NCBI GenBank assembly: GCA_944989445.1
Contig: CALYLW010000539.1
Coordinates: forward strand, 417,058-481,057
Direction: 5' to 3'
DNA length: 64,000 nucleotides
From: Ampullaceana balthica
Taxonomy: Eukaryota > Mollusca > Gastropoda > Lymnaeidae
How positions within the stretch are numbered: the first letter of the stretch is position 1; each line of letters begins with the position of its first letter. A program made the position numbers and the translations under genes. The notes beneath the pieces were generated by a model. The model had not been told where the DNA came from, made no database searches, and was given only the letters and a program-made list of their open reading frames with translations. Positions 10,949 through 22,372 of the stretch are shown here, in pieces.

Positions 10949-11561
10949 ATCCGTTCTCCTTGAACATTTGTTTTCTCCCATGATTAATTGTCGCTACACA
11001 TCCTATGACTACACTAATAATTGTCAATATAATAATGTTTGTTATAATCTTTACATCACTAAAAAGGTTACTCAAGATGGTCCCACTAACTCGATAACAC
11101 CAATCACCAATAACACGAGTCTAATCTATAACTTTTAGCTACTTCCTGCTCCTTCTAATTCTATGGCGACACTACTTACTAGACTAGACCACCTAAACGT
11201 CACTACGTCACATCCCTTAGTACCGCATCATAAAATTAGAATGCGTTCAATAGGATTAGGCACCATGCGCAAAACCAGTAAAAAAACTTCATTGACGCGT
11301 AAATCCCCGACTGGAGATATATGGTACAGTTGAAACAATTTAACAATCTGAACAAGCAACAGTGTGCATCGTCATTGACAACAAACGCCTTTGAGATTAC
11401 TAAAGCGAATTTTGATGACGTAAGCATTGGACACATTGTCAATTCTCAAGCAGAATTTTACAAATTTGATACTTTAAAAATATATATTCGTTAGCAATAG
11501 TTAAAACGTTCAAAATACAGCCTAGCACAAGGTTTTCATAAATATTTATGAATATAAACAT
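10949..11561. other. Intergenic stretch, nothing recognised
   Basis: AT-rich, with no convincing gene. Open frames on both strands are short and unsupported. Confidence 0.5.
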
Positions 11562-11673
11562 ACACACAAACACACGCACGCACGCACGCATGCAAGCACG
11601 CACGCACACGCACACACACACACACACATACATACACACACACACCCCCACACACACACACACACGGCACACA

Positions 11674-11706
<33 letters not shown>

Positions 11707-11722
11707 GCACGCACGCAAACAC
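11562..11722. repeat. CA/CG alternating microsatellite
   Basis: Runs of CACACA and CGCACGCA, with a GCGCGCGCGCGC core at about 11690-11703. Alternating purine-pyrimidine sequence of this kind is the classical substrate for left-handed Z-DNA. Frames through it read as TH, VC or AR repeats. Confidence 0.95.
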
Positions 11723-12000
11723 AACGGTCCCTCCTGACTTGCGCGCAACAGTTTTTTTAAAAATTATTATATATTTTTTTAAAAACAGAAACACTGAAGA
11801 TTTAGAATGAAGAAGTAGCCCGACTATTGAACAATTGGCCAAACATCATCGTCAAAAGATGATGAAATCTCAAATGTTCGACTACAAGAGATTAGGGCTG
11901 AGAATAGATCGATGTCAAGTGGCTTTTGATGGTCAAGATTCACTGTTGTAAAATGGACCAAAAAAAAACAACAAACTATTGTCTACGGCGAAAAGTGGTG
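11723..12000. other. Intergenic stretch
   Basis: No gene or repeat recognised. Confidence 0.4.
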
Positions 12001-12470
12001 TGTGTTGTGTGTGTGGGGGAGAGGGGGGACGGGGGTTGTTGATGGGTGTGTGTGGGGTGGGGGAAGGGGGTTGTTGATGGGTGTGTGTGGGGTGGGGGGT
12101 TTGTTGATGGGAGTGTGTGGGGTGGGGGGAAGGGGGTTGTTGATGGTGTGTGTGGGGTGGGGGAAGGGGGTTGTTGATGGGTGTGTGTGGGGTGGGGGGA
12201 AGGGGTTTGTTGATGGGTGTGTGTGGGGTGGGGGGAAGGGGTTTGTTGATGGGTGTGTGTGGGGTGGGGGGCAGGGGGTTGTTGATGGGTGTGTGTGGGG
12301 TGGGGGTTTGTTGATGGGTGTGTGTGGGGTGGGGGGAAGGGGGTTGTTGATGGGTGTGTGTGGGGTGGGGGGAAGGGGGATGTTGATGGGTTTGTGTGGG
12401 GTGGGGGGAAGGGGTTTGTTGATGGGTGTGTGTGGGGTGGGGGGAAGGGGGTTGTTGATGGGTGTTCGTA
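12001..12470. repeat. G-rich minisatellite, about 27-37 bp unit
   Basis: About 13 tandem units built on TTGTTGATGGGTGTGTGTGG followed by GGTGGGGG and AAGGGG. Unit length varies through loss of the AAGGGG part. Each unit carries several runs of four or more G on the plus strand, so G-quadruplex formation is expected. Frames of 204 (plus) and 182 codons (minus) are repeat artefacts (VCGVGG and HTHQQP). Confidence 0.96.
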
Positions 12471-13237
12471 GGGGTCATCACCCTAATAGCTCCGTTTATA
12501 TGGAGCGTATTAAACGTGATACGACTATGGACGTCGCCCGACCTACGTGTGGGAGTAACAATCCGGTCCTGCTATTGTTTACTGTATCAGCATGGCACAA
12601 GCAATTGCTTGATTAGGGGATTTGGGGATTTGGGGGCGGGTGGGGGGTGTTCTGAGTTTAGGTTTGTGAAAATGTCCAAAAAAAATTTTCAAAGATGTTT
12701 AAGAAGAGAGGTGAACTTACTTGCCTATTGAGACTGATCGCAAGTAATGTCCATAGTACAATATTAGACTGTCTAATTGACAGCTGTCTTAAAATAGTTT
12801 TGTTGAGATATTGGTGACTAAGAAACGACGATGAGGTCTGACGTCACCATTGAACTATTTACGACCAGCTGAATATACAATCTGATTTTCGTTACTGCAT
12901 CCTACATTGTTAGCTTCAGTTGTTGACTTATAACTGCCACCTTATGCTTTGTAGCTCCAATCTTCACTTTTGAAACCACACAGCAGACAATAAATTCATA
13001 TTTCTGTTACTCCCAGCTACTATTTAATCCAACATTTAAGATCCCATAAAACGGGACTCTTGGTTTTGAAAAAGAGACAAGTATTCTGATTGAAGCAGGG
13101 AGTCTGGAGAATTTAGTATGTAGCATTGAGACGAGGATTAAGATGTGAAGTGAATGTTAGACAGCAGAAATGAGAAAAATAATGAGACATGAAAACACGA
13201 GATTGAGGTTATAAGGCTACAGCAACGACGCTAGCAT
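12471..13237. other. Intergenic stretch, nothing recognised
   Basis: Unique-looking sequence with no gene I can support. Confidence 0.45.
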
Positions 13238-13745
13238 TCTTATTAAAACGGTGAGACTAGAGTAGTGAGACAGTCTTAATGAAAAGGTGAGACTAGAGAA
13301 GTGAGACAGTGTTTATGAAAAGGTGAGACTAGAGTAGTGAGACAGTTTTTTTGAAAGGGTGAGACTAGAGTAGTGAGACAGTGTTTATAAAAAGGTGAGA
13401 CTAGAGTACTGAGACAGGCTTAATGAAAAGTTGAGACTAGAGTAGTGAGAGAGTGTTTATGAAAAGGTGAGACTAGAGTAGTGAGACAGTCTTAATGAAA
13501 AGGTGAGACTAGAGTAGTGAGACAGTGTTTATGAAACCGTGAGACCAGAGAAGTGAGACAGTGTTTATGAAACCGTGAGACCAGAGAAGTGAGACAGTGT
13601 TTATGAAACCGTGAGACCAGAGAAGTGAGACAGTGTTTATGAAACCGTGAGACCAGAGAAGTGAGACAGTGTTTATGAAACCGTGAGCCCAGAGAAGTGA
13701 GACAGTGTTTATGAAACCGTGAGACTAGAGTAGTGAGACTAGAGC
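13238..13745. repeat. 36-bp minisatellite
   Basis: About 14 units of GGTGAGACTAGAGTAGTGAG plus ACAGTGTTTATGAAAA. The right-hand units share a derived form (AAACCGTGAGACCAGAGAAG) and are more alike than the left-hand units, which suggests recent spread of that variant. Confidence 0.95.
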
Positions 13746-14519
13746 AGTGACGTCAGCAGTCTTATTAGAGCAGTGAGACTGAATTAGAATACATTGTTCA
13801 GCTTGTTTGTGCTATACTGTTTATGTGTTGAAACCACCTTTAATAGCACCCGCTGGATTGATGGTTTATATTCATTGACAATCTTTTCATGCCATTTTTA
13901 AAAGACCTATCGTGTACTTTCTAATACAAGTACATTTTATTTGACAGGCAACTAGAGAACTCATCTTATAACACAACGTTATTGAACGGAGCGACTCTAC
14001 AAGCCAAGGGCAGACCCAACATGGCCGCCTGCCACTAATCTAATTATAGTCGAGAAATTTTCCAGGGAGTTTGGTATTGATTAGCTACCATTAAGCATTC
14101 TTGAGGCCATCAATAGCTCTTATCGATTTGACCCAATCAATAATGTGGACAAAATAGTTAACCATCAAGACCTGTTGGCCGGAGACCTTTCCGACGATCC
14201 ACACGCTGTGTGTGTGGGGGAAGGGGTGGGGGGAGGGGGGTTGAGGGGAATGACAACGTCATTTCCGCTGGGTGGCTGTCTCTAGGGATTGCGCTTTGAT
14301 GAACTCTAGGAAAACATTTTCATACCCTTCCCCCCGTTCTGTTTAAATGAAAGTCAGGTTTCAATATAAAACTAATTCAGCTGGTTATTTAGATTTTATA
14401 CACAACTAATTTTACTGGGTACATCAAAGCCGTTTTTATAAATATTCCGTATATTGTGATACCGACGTTCATGCGATCATCAAACAGGGAATACCAATTG
14501 ACTTGTTTTAAGCTTCTGG
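13746..14519. other. Intergenic stretch, nothing recognised
   Basis: Unassigned sequence with a G-rich patch at about 14210-14245. No gene seen. Confidence 0.45.
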
Positions 14520-16010
14520 GTTCAGTGCACTCACTGTTTCATCTCTTGCACACTTCTTTGTGTGTTGCACTCACTGTTTCATCTCTTTCACACTTCTTTC
14601 TTTGTTGAATTGCACTCACTGTTTCATCTCTTGCACACTTCTTTGTGTGTTGCACTCAATCTTTCACCTCTTTCACACTTCTTTGTGTGTTGAATTGCAC
14701 TCACTGTTTCATCTCTTGCACACTTCTTTGTGTGTTGCACTCACTGTTTCACCTCTTTCACACTTCTTTCTTTGTTGCACTCACTGTTTCACCTCTTTCA
14801 AACTTCTTTGTGTGTTGCACTCACTGTTTCACCTCTTTCAAACTTCTTTCTTTGTTGAATTGCACTCACTGTTTCATCTCTTGCACACTTCTTTCTTTGT
14901 TGAATTGCACTCACTGTTTCATCTCTTGCACACTTCTTTGTGTGTTGCACTCACTGTTTCACCTCTTTCACACTTCTTTCTTTGTTGCACTCACTGTTTC
15001 ACCTCTTTCACACTTCTTTGTGTGTTGCACTCACTGTTTCACCTCTTTCACACTTCTTTCTTTGTTGCACTCACTGTTTCACCTCTTTCAAACTTCTTTG
15101 TGTGTTGCACTCACTGTTTCACCTCTTTCAAACTTCTTTCTTTGTTGAATTGCACTCACTGTTTCATCTCTTGCACGCTTCTTTCTTTGTTGAATTGCAC
15201 TCACTGTTTCATCTCTTGCACACTTCTTTGTGTGTTGCACTCACTGTTTCACCTCTTTCACACTTCTTTCTTTGTTGCACTCACTGTTTCACCTCTTTCA
15301 CACTTCTTTGTGTGTTGCACTCAATCTTTCACCTCTTTCACACTTCTTTGTGTGTTGAATTGCACTCACTGTTTCATCTCTTGCACACTTCTTTGTGTGT
15401 TGCACTCACTGTTTCACCTCTTTCACACTTCTTTCTTTGTTACACTCACTGTTTCACCTCTTTCAAACTTCTTTGTGTGTTGCACTCACTGTTTCACCTC
15501 TTTCAAACTTCTTTCTTTGTTGAATTGCACTCACTGTTTCATCTCTTGCACACTTCTTTCTTTGTTGAATTGCACTCACTGTTTCATCTCTTGCACACTT
15601 CTTTGTGTGTTGCACTCACTGTTTCACCTCTTTTACACTTCTTTGTGTGTTGAATTGCACTCACTGTTTCATCTCTTGCACACTTCTTTGTGTGTTGCAC
15701 TCACTATTTCACCTCTTTCACACTTCTTTGTGTGTTGAATTGCACTCACTGTTTCATCTCTTGCACACTTCTTTGTTGTATTGCACTCACTGTTTCACCT
15801 CTTTCACACTTCTTTCTTTGTTGAATTGCACTCACTGTTTCACCTCTTTCACACTTCTTTGTTGTATTGCACTCACTGTTTCACCTCTTTCACACTTCTT
15901 TCTTTGTTGAATTGCACTCACTGTTTCACCTCTTTCACACTTCTTTGTTGTATTGCACTCACTGTTTCACCTCTTTCACACTTCTTTGTGTGTTGCACTC
16001 ACTGTCGCAC
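14520..16010. repeat. 40/45-bp minisatellite with 665-bp super-repeat
   Basis: Units of 40 bases (GCACTCACTGTTTCACCTCT, then TTCACACTTCTTTGTGTGTT) alternate with 45-base units carrying an extra GAATT. Variants recur in order. TGCACTCAATCTTTCACC occurs at 14651 and 15316, 665 bases apart, followed by the same series of unit types. The plus strand is pyrimidine-rich. A 392-codon frame (14560-15738) remains open because units combine to multiples of three. It has no conserved domain and should not be called a gene. Confidence 0.97.
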
Positions 16011-16151
16011 AACCCATCGACCACCAACAAATAAGTCTCGTTATCACGACGTTCTTCCAGCACTCTGTCATCTATTTAACAAATATCGGTCACGAAAACA
16101 CGACATCTTAAATTAGCAAATATTACTTCTGTTAACAAACCGGAGAAAACG

Positions 16152-16988
16152 TTTATCCCGATCTTTATACCGATCTTTATCCCGATCTTTATCCCGATCT
16201 TTATCCCGATCTTTATCCCGATCTTTATCCCGATCTTTATCCCGATCTTTATCCCGATCTTTATCCCGATCTATATCCCGATCTTTATCCCGATCTTTAT
16301 CCCGATCTTTATCCCGATCTTTATCCCGATCTTTATCCCGATCTTTATCCCGATCTTTATCCCGATCTTTATCCCGATCTTTATCCCGATCTTTATCCCG
16401 ATCTTTATCCCGATCTTTATCCCGATCTTTATCTCGATCTTTATCCCGATCTTTATCCCGATCTTTATCCCGATCTTTATCCCGATCTTTATCCCGATAT
16501 TTATCCCGATCTTTATCCCGATCTTTATCCCGATCTTTATCCCGATCTTTATCCCGATATTTATCCCGATCTTTATCCCGATCTTTATCCCGATCTTTAT
16601 CCCGATCTTTATCCCGATCTTTATCCCGATCTTTATCCCGATCTTTATCCCGATCTTTATCCCGATCTTTATCCCGATCTTTATCCCGATCTTTATCCCG
16701 ATCTTTATCCCGATCTTTATCCCGATCTTTATCTCGATCTTTATCCCGATCTTTATCCCGATCTTTATCCCGATCTTTATCCCGATCTTTATCTCGATCT
16801 TTATCCCGATCTTTATCCCGATCTTTATCCCGATCTTTATCCCGATCTTTATCCCGATCTTTATCCCGATCTTTATCTCGATCTTTATCCCGATCTTTAT
16901 CCCGATCTTTATCCCGATCTTTATCCCGATCTTTATCTCGATCTTTATCCCGATCTTTATCCCGATCTTTATCCCGATCTTTATACCG
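16152..16988. repeat. 12-bp minisatellite, about 70 units
   Basis: TTTATCCCGATC is repeated about 70 times. Both outer edges carry TATACCG variants. CTCGATC variants lie near 16432, 16732, 16792, 16872 and 16932, and CCGATAT variants end at 16500 and 16560, so some variants are spaced 60 bases (five units) apart. Since 12 is divisible by three, two minus-strand frames stay open for over 280 codons, one reading KDRD and the other IKIG repeats. Confidence 0.98.
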
Positions 16989-17657
16989 AAACACAATTCA
17001 ATAACACTAAATGGCAGTGTTCTTTGAAACCCCATCCATTGGGTTTTAATTAACAGATACGGCTTCGGGTGTGCGGTGTTTTCGCTAGAAACTGAATGAG
17101 AAAAAGCCTTGAAGTACAGGGATGTTAGCATTACATCTGATCGATACTTTCATACGAGTGAGTATATTGATCGTAAACAACCTTTATACGGTACAGTCAA
17201 TTTCATGTACTAAAATGGGTTATAAAGGTTGTGTTAGCGCAATTCAATGGAATATTTCAAGACTTTTTTTCCAGCTTTTTGATACAACTAATAAGTATTA
17301 TCTATTTTTTCAGAAGCTATTAAAGTGAAAAAAAATTAATAAATTTTATTTTGAATAAAAATTTAAAAGAAAAGCTTATTTAAAAATTTGAATCTTGAAT
17401 CTTGAGCAATCCTAAATTTAAAACAGTAAATCTCCTTGCCGCTGGACATGGCATCAAAACGTAGAATTTGAAGAAAAATCATTCTTACTTCTAGCGATTC
17501 GGGGGATCATACATGACTATTGTGTACAGCCGATCCCGGATCAAGTTCCGAGTAAAACGTCTTTCGTTATATTAACCTTAAACGAGCACACACGCTGGGA
17601 GGAACTACCGAGGGCATCAGAGTTGTAAAAAAAAAGTACCAACGTTCTCCTGGGAAT
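16989..17657. other. Intergenic stretch, nothing recognised
   Basis: AT-rich and unassigned. Confidence 0.45.
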
Positions 17658-17755
17658 CCTCAAGGACCTAACTCGTGGTCCCTCGCATGTCCTTAAGGAC
17701 CTAACTCGTGGTCCCTAACATGTCCGCAAGGACCTAGCTTGTGATCCCTGGCCTC
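17658..17755. repeat. 33-bp tandem repeat, three units
   Basis: AAGGACCTA(A/G)CT(C/T)GTG recurs at about 17662, 17695 and 17728, exactly 33 bases apart, each followed by GTCCCT or GATCCCT. Confidence 0.85.
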
Positions 17756-18540
17756 ACTGCAAAGTCCTTGCTCTCGGTGCCCTCTTTGTTTCCCGGACCC
17801 ACCGAGCAGCAGTGTTTTTCACACGAATCTGTTCAAATTGATAGTCGGTCCCTGACTACGTCATTACAAACCACGCGGTGACAAAAGACGTTCATACTCT
17901 CAAATCTAAGATCTCGCTGTGATAGGATCGTCTTCCATTCATAAATAATCTACCAGCTTCTTTCATCGAATGACAAGGATTGTGAATATATCATATCCTA
18001 ATGAGAAAAAAGCTTTCGGTAAATTATTGATCAGATGGGAGCAATCGATTAAGTGACACCCGGATATTGAAAACCAGAAGATCGATTCTCATGCATGTTT
18101 CAGCAAAGGTCTGGTCGATTACTCGGGTATAAAAAAAAATTGCGAAATAAGCAACAAGGTTTAGGACGCGAGTAAACAATAAATAAATAAAAAACTGGGC
18201 TGCTCACTAGGGCAAAGGTCAAAGTTGAATGAGGGCAGTAATGAATCATATGATTTGTGTTTTACTTTATTTCTAAATAAAGCATCAACGACACAGAAAA
18301 CTTTTTGAGTGTTCCGTTTTAATGGAATAGTATAAAGTAATCCCTTGATACTTAGCGGTTAACTTATCGCGGATTCACAACTTCGCGGTTTCTTTTTAAA
18401 ATATAATAGTACTATTAGAAGAAGTGCCCCAGGAAATGCCCCAGGAAATGCCAACTCCGTCTGAAGGGACGTAGAGCACAGTCATCGGCTGCGCTGAAAA
18501 AGTCATCATCACCTTCATCGTCATCAGTTTTACTGCACGG
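17756..18540. other. Intergenic stretch with a possible mariner-like scrap
   Basis: Mostly unassigned. At about 18340-18395 the words CTTAGCGGTTAACTTATCGC and GGATTCACAACTTCGCGG resemble ends of pogo/Tigger-type elements, but no partner end is visible, so this is only a suggestion. Confidence 0.3.
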
Positions 18541-19155
18541 CATATTCTTATCTTATCTTATCTTATCTGTTTCAGACGCTCCTTCTATACATAAGATTAT
18601 TGCGTCCTACGCTTATCTATGGTTTGTGTTTAGTCCTGCATTCTTATTAGAGTTTTAAATGTTGATAAAGTGTTGGCTTACCTGGTTTCTTCAGGCAACC
18701 CATTCCACGCCCGAATTCCGGACGGGAAGAACGAAAATTTGTGTGAGTTTGTTCTTGCATACGGAATAAGAAAGGTGTTTTTATCCTTATGTCTATCTGA
18801 GGGTTGTATTAAGTTATCTTTGTGTTGTATTTCTAAATTAGAGTTAATTGCTTTATGTATGATTACTACTTTACTCTTGGTCCTTCTATCCTCTAGTGTT
18901 TCAAGGTTTAATGATTTAACTAATGGTGTTATTCTAGTCAGTTTTGAATATTCTCCAGTAATGAATCTGGCAGCTCTTTTTTGGATTTGTTCTAGTTTAT
19001 CAATGTTTTCTTTGGTGGATGGGTCCCATACAGAAGATGCATATTCTAGTACAGGTCATACTCCAGTTAGTTTCCCATTTTATCAATTCATCTAGGTCTT
19101 TTTGTAAAATTTTGCTATCTTGTTCTGATTTAATTGTTCTATAGATTATACAATC
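18541..19155 (-). pseudogene. Non-LTR retrotransposon fragment with internal deletion
   Basis: Minus-strand 3' part of a CR1/L2/jockey-like element. It has a (GATAA)n-type 3' tail (read as CTTATCTTATC on the plus strand), a short 3' untranslated region and the carboxy-terminal part of the reverse transcriptase ORF (around WDPSTKENIDK). Compared with the copy at 21.22-22.37 kb it lacks 265 bases, corresponding to 21723-21987 there; the junction is at about 19054. The 5' truncation at 19155 falls just after the catalytic FADD region. It is non-functional. Apart from the deletion the two copies are very similar, which suggests fairly recent activity of the family. Confidence 0.88.
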
Positions 19156-19487
19156 TATTCATCACCATCATCACGTCATATACAGGTACGAGTACTTCAC
19201 TAAACAGTATCTTTAAACTTATCTACCGATTTCATATTATTGCTTAACAGTTGGTGTCAGTACTTCGCGGAAATTCTGTTATTGCCAACGGACTTAAAAC
19301 TTTTCTCCAGCAATAAACGGGAAATTATTGTATTCATTCGTGAAGATTTAAAAAAAACAACAAAAAAACAAACAAACAAACAAACAAAAAACAAAAACAA
19401 AACGACTTTTCACAGAAAAGTCAAAAACTGAAAGCGCACTCTATTGAGGTGAATTAAATACATGTAATGTATTTTATTTCATATTTA
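19156..19487. other. Intergenic stretch
   Basis: Contains CAAACAAACAAA-type low complexity at about 19360-19405. No gene. Confidence 0.5.
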
Positions 19488-19490
19488 TTT

Positions 19491-20262
19491 AGGGGTGCGG
19501 AAATTAATGATTAATTTCTTGATTAATCGTTAAAAAATTTAACGATTAAATTTTTTTTAACGATTAATCGACCCACCACTATAAATGTACTGGAAGTCAA
19601 AAAGTAAAATATTTCGGCCGATATATTTAAACCAATTTTCGGACAATTACACGAAAAATTTGGTTTTAAACTATTGACTGACGTGACTGTTCAAAATGTT
19701 GATAAAGGTTATGTGTCCATTGAGAGAAATCGTGTGCCTACCATGCAATGTTCCCTCTAAGTCTAAGCTTCGTTGGTCCGTGTGCAAAGTTAAAAAAAAA
19801 CTCGTGTACAAAGTTGCATTTTTGGTGCATTATTTTACAAAATTAGCGGCGTGGTGATTCTAAACTCCTGCGTGGCGTCGGTCAAATATATATTGCTAAC
19901 ATGGTTATAACACTTCGCTTACATATCACATGGAAACCAACCATTCTCTCAAGTATCAGAAACTTCAGCTGAGACAATCTAAAGCTATGTGAACGACTGT
20001 TCCGTTTGGCTTGTTATATTGTCAATGAGACCCGCCCATCACTTTAACCAAATAATGTCAATATTGAGTTGTTGGTTAAAAGATGTCATATAAAGAAGAC
20101 ATTCCAGTGTTATTTCGATTTTCGACAAGTACATTTAATAAATGTTACTTATGACACCATACATTTCAATTTTTTGGCTTTAATCGAAATTATCGATTAA
20201 TTAATCGTTAATTTTTCAAAAGTTAACGATTAAATTTAAATTAATCGATAAAAGCCCTAATT
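19491..20262. mobile_element. Inverted-repeat DNA element with ATTAATCG-rich ends
   Basis: The left end (AGGGGTGCGGAAATTAATGA, then GATTAATCGTTAA) and the right end (complement AGGGCTTTTATCGATTAATT, then ATCGTTAA) form imperfect terminal inverted repeats dense in TTAATCG words. Such ends are typical of hAT-group elements in invertebrates. The flanking sequences are similar A/T-rich octamers, but the target duplication cannot be fixed exactly. The interior has no transposase frame. Confidence 0.6.
19743..19900 (+). mobile_element. CAATGTTCCCTCTAA-type element remnant
   Basis: GCAATGTTCCCTCTAAG followed by CGTTGGTCCGTGTGCAAAG is shared with 45129 and 47136. It lies inside the ATTAATCG-ended element, so it is either part of that element or nested in it. 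It resembles hAT-type short elements; the right end is degraded (ATTGCTAACATGG). Confidence 0.5.
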
Positions 20263-20291
20263 TGTTTACAAATTTGAGTCGGGCTCCTTTC

Positions 20292-20469
20292 CAGTGGCGT
20301 AGCGAGAGGGGGCGGAGGGGGACAAAAATAAAAATGTATGGTGTCCTTATTAATACTTTCTAATAAAGAATATCTTTACTTGAAAACATGTAGCATTATC
20401 ATATTTATGAGGGGGGGGGCGGACCATTTGCTTTCTGCCCCGGGCGGACATACCCACGCTACGCCGCTG
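20292..20469. mobile_element. hAT-type MITE with perfect 8-bp target duplication
   Basis: Terminal inverted repeats CAGTGGCGTAGCG and (complement of the right end) CAGCGGCGTAGCG bound a 178-base element. The octamer CTCCTTTC flanks both sides (20284-20291 and 20470-20477). Eight-base duplications and CAG..CTG ends are the known signature of hAT transposons. There is no coding sequence, so mobilisation would have needed a transposase in trans. Confidence 0.9.
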
Positions 20470-20477
20470 CTCCTTTC

Positions 20478-21221
20478 AGTCAATACAATTTTAAGAGGAA
20501 TAAGGCGGGTGATATACAGTCATTCCACCATTTTTGTTGTTGTGTTCTTTATTAAGATGTTTATATAATGAATATGCTAATCTTCTTGGCTATTTCTAAA
20601 CAGTCTCGTAGGCTACTTTTTATTATACGAGATGCACATGACTGATGCGAGAGAACTTGTACCTGCTTTGTTATTTCAGGGGTAATGGAGGACATGTACT
20701 GGACGCTGTCACCTGGAAGTGGCGGGAGGGACTTACAACAGTGGTTGGGAACTAACAATTAGTGCAGGAGGAGAACGGGGTGGGGTAAACAATAACATTT
20801 TAAATGACCCCCCCCCGTCACCACACCCCACTCACACAAAACAAACTAGGATGTGTTTAATAAAGTTAAGTCTTATGTAACATACGATTATAACACTCAA
20901 AGGGGGAAAGGATGGGGCACGGTGTGCCTTAGTCCACTCAGCTCTGATGGGTGGGGTACCTGACATTAGTTGGTATGTGGGGGGGGGGAGGTAAAGTAAA
21001 GGGGACTGGGCATTGTGTTAGCCACACAATCCGATCGTATGCCGTGGCTACAGAAACTTGTGAACGCTCCTTCGCTTGCCCCATAGGCCAGCATGGTCTT
21101 AAAAATGGAACTTTGCCTACTTTCTTTTTACTTATAAAACACGTAGAGCATGAGTGGCTTTCAGAAATCTTAGTAATACAGTTTAGTTGAAGAAGTAGAA
21201 CAAGCACTTTCATTTAAATTA
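20478..21221. other. Intergenic stretch, nothing recognised
   Basis: Includes C-rich and G-rich patches at about 20808-20830 and 20978-20992. No gene supported. Confidence 0.45.
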
Positions 21222-22372
21222 TCTTATCTTATCTGTTTCAGACGCTCCTTCTATACAGAAGATTATTGCGTCCTACGCTTATCTATGGTTTGTGTTTAGT
21301 CCTGCATTCTTATTAGAGTTTTAAATGTTGATAAAGTGTTGGCTTTTCCTGGTTTCTTCAGGCAACCCATTCCACGCCCGAATTCCGGACGGGAAGAAGA
21401 AAACTTGTATGTGTTTGTTCTTGCATACGGAATAAGAAAGGTGTTTTTATCCTTATGTCTATCTGAGGGTTGTATTAAGTTATCTTTGTGTTGTATTTCT
21501 AAATTAGAGTTAATTGCTTTATGTATGATTACTACTTTACTCTTGGTTCTTCTATCCTCTAGTGTTTCAAGGTTTAATGATTTAACTAATGGTGTTATTC
21601 TAGTCAGTTTTGAATATTCTCCAGTAATGAATCTGGCAGCTCTTTTTTGGATTTGTTCTAGTTTATCAATGTTTTCTTTGGTGGATGGGTCCCATACAGA
21701 AGATGCATATTCTAGTACAGGTCTCACCAAAGTGAGATAGCATTTTAGTTTTATATCTTTATTACATTTGTTAAAGTTTCTTTTTATAAAGCCTAAGGTT
21801 TTGTTTGATTTTTTAATAACTTCATTGACATGGGGATTCCATGATAATTTCTCATTTATTATAGACTCCTAAGTATTTTGCATCTTTAGTTTGGGTTAGT
21901 TCCTTTTCCATGAATGAAATATTTTGAATTTATTTGTTTCTTTTTCTTTGTTACTCTTAACAGTTGACACTTTTCTGGGTGGAAACTCATACTCCAGTTA
22001 GTTTCCCATTTTATCAATTCATCTAAGTCTTTTTGTAAAATTTTGCTATCTTGTTCTGATTTAATTGTTCTATAGATTATACAATCATCAGCAAATAACC
22101 TAACTTTTGTTCCTGTTGAGATGTTGTTGGGTAAATCATTTATATATATTAAAAAGAGTAAGGGACCTAGCACAGTTCCTTGTGGAACTCCTGAATTAAC
22201 CTTTATTGGTGCAGATTTAGATCCATTGATTATTACAGTTTGCTCCCTGCCCAAAAGGAAGTCTTGGATCCAGTGATGTAAGGAACCTGAGATTCCAAAG
22301 TAGTTAAGTTTTTTAAGTAAAACTAAGGTGGTGAACTTTGTCAAATGCTTTTGAGAAAGCAAATTGTAATGT
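21222..22372 (-). pseudogene. Non-LTR retrotransposon reverse transcriptase, 5'-truncated
   Basis: Reading on the minus strand, the palm domain shows KAFDKVHH (first catalytic aspartate, in a neighbouring frame at about 22330-22360), SGVPQGTVLGPLLF and RLFADDCIIY with the FADD catalytic pair. It is followed by the thumb and carboxy-terminal region (LEYASSVWDPSTKENI, RRTKSKVVIIHKA) and ends at a stop near 21296. The 3' untranslated tail ends in (GATAA)n repeats. At least three frame breaks are visible, near 22330, 21860 and 21400, so it cannot make an enzyme. The clade is CR1/L2/jockey-like, and I do not resolve it further. No endonuclease domain remains because of the 5' truncation. Confidence 0.9.

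Noticed and set aside
12001..12616. Glycine/valine-rich 204-codon frame and its 182-codon antisense partner
   Set aside because: Frames through a G-rich minisatellite; no conserved features.
14560..15738. 392-codon open frame with cysteine-rich repeats
   Set aside because: The frame is a by-product of 40/45-base tandem units. It overlaps equally repetitive frames, has no domain and reflects pyrimidine-rich repeat sequence.
16113..17131. Minus-strand KDRD and IKIG repeat proteins of about 290 residues
   Set aside because: Both come from one 12-base repeat read in different frames. No flanking gene structure supports either.
18335..18400. pogo/Tigger-type element end
   Set aside because: Resemblance limited to CGCGGATT/TTCGCGG words, with no inverted partner or TA-flanked boundary.
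21336..21740. Plus-strand hydrophobic 134-codon frame
   Set aside because: It is the antisense of the retrotransposon polymerase carboxy terminus; the same antisense frame appears at 18.67 and 38.3 kb.
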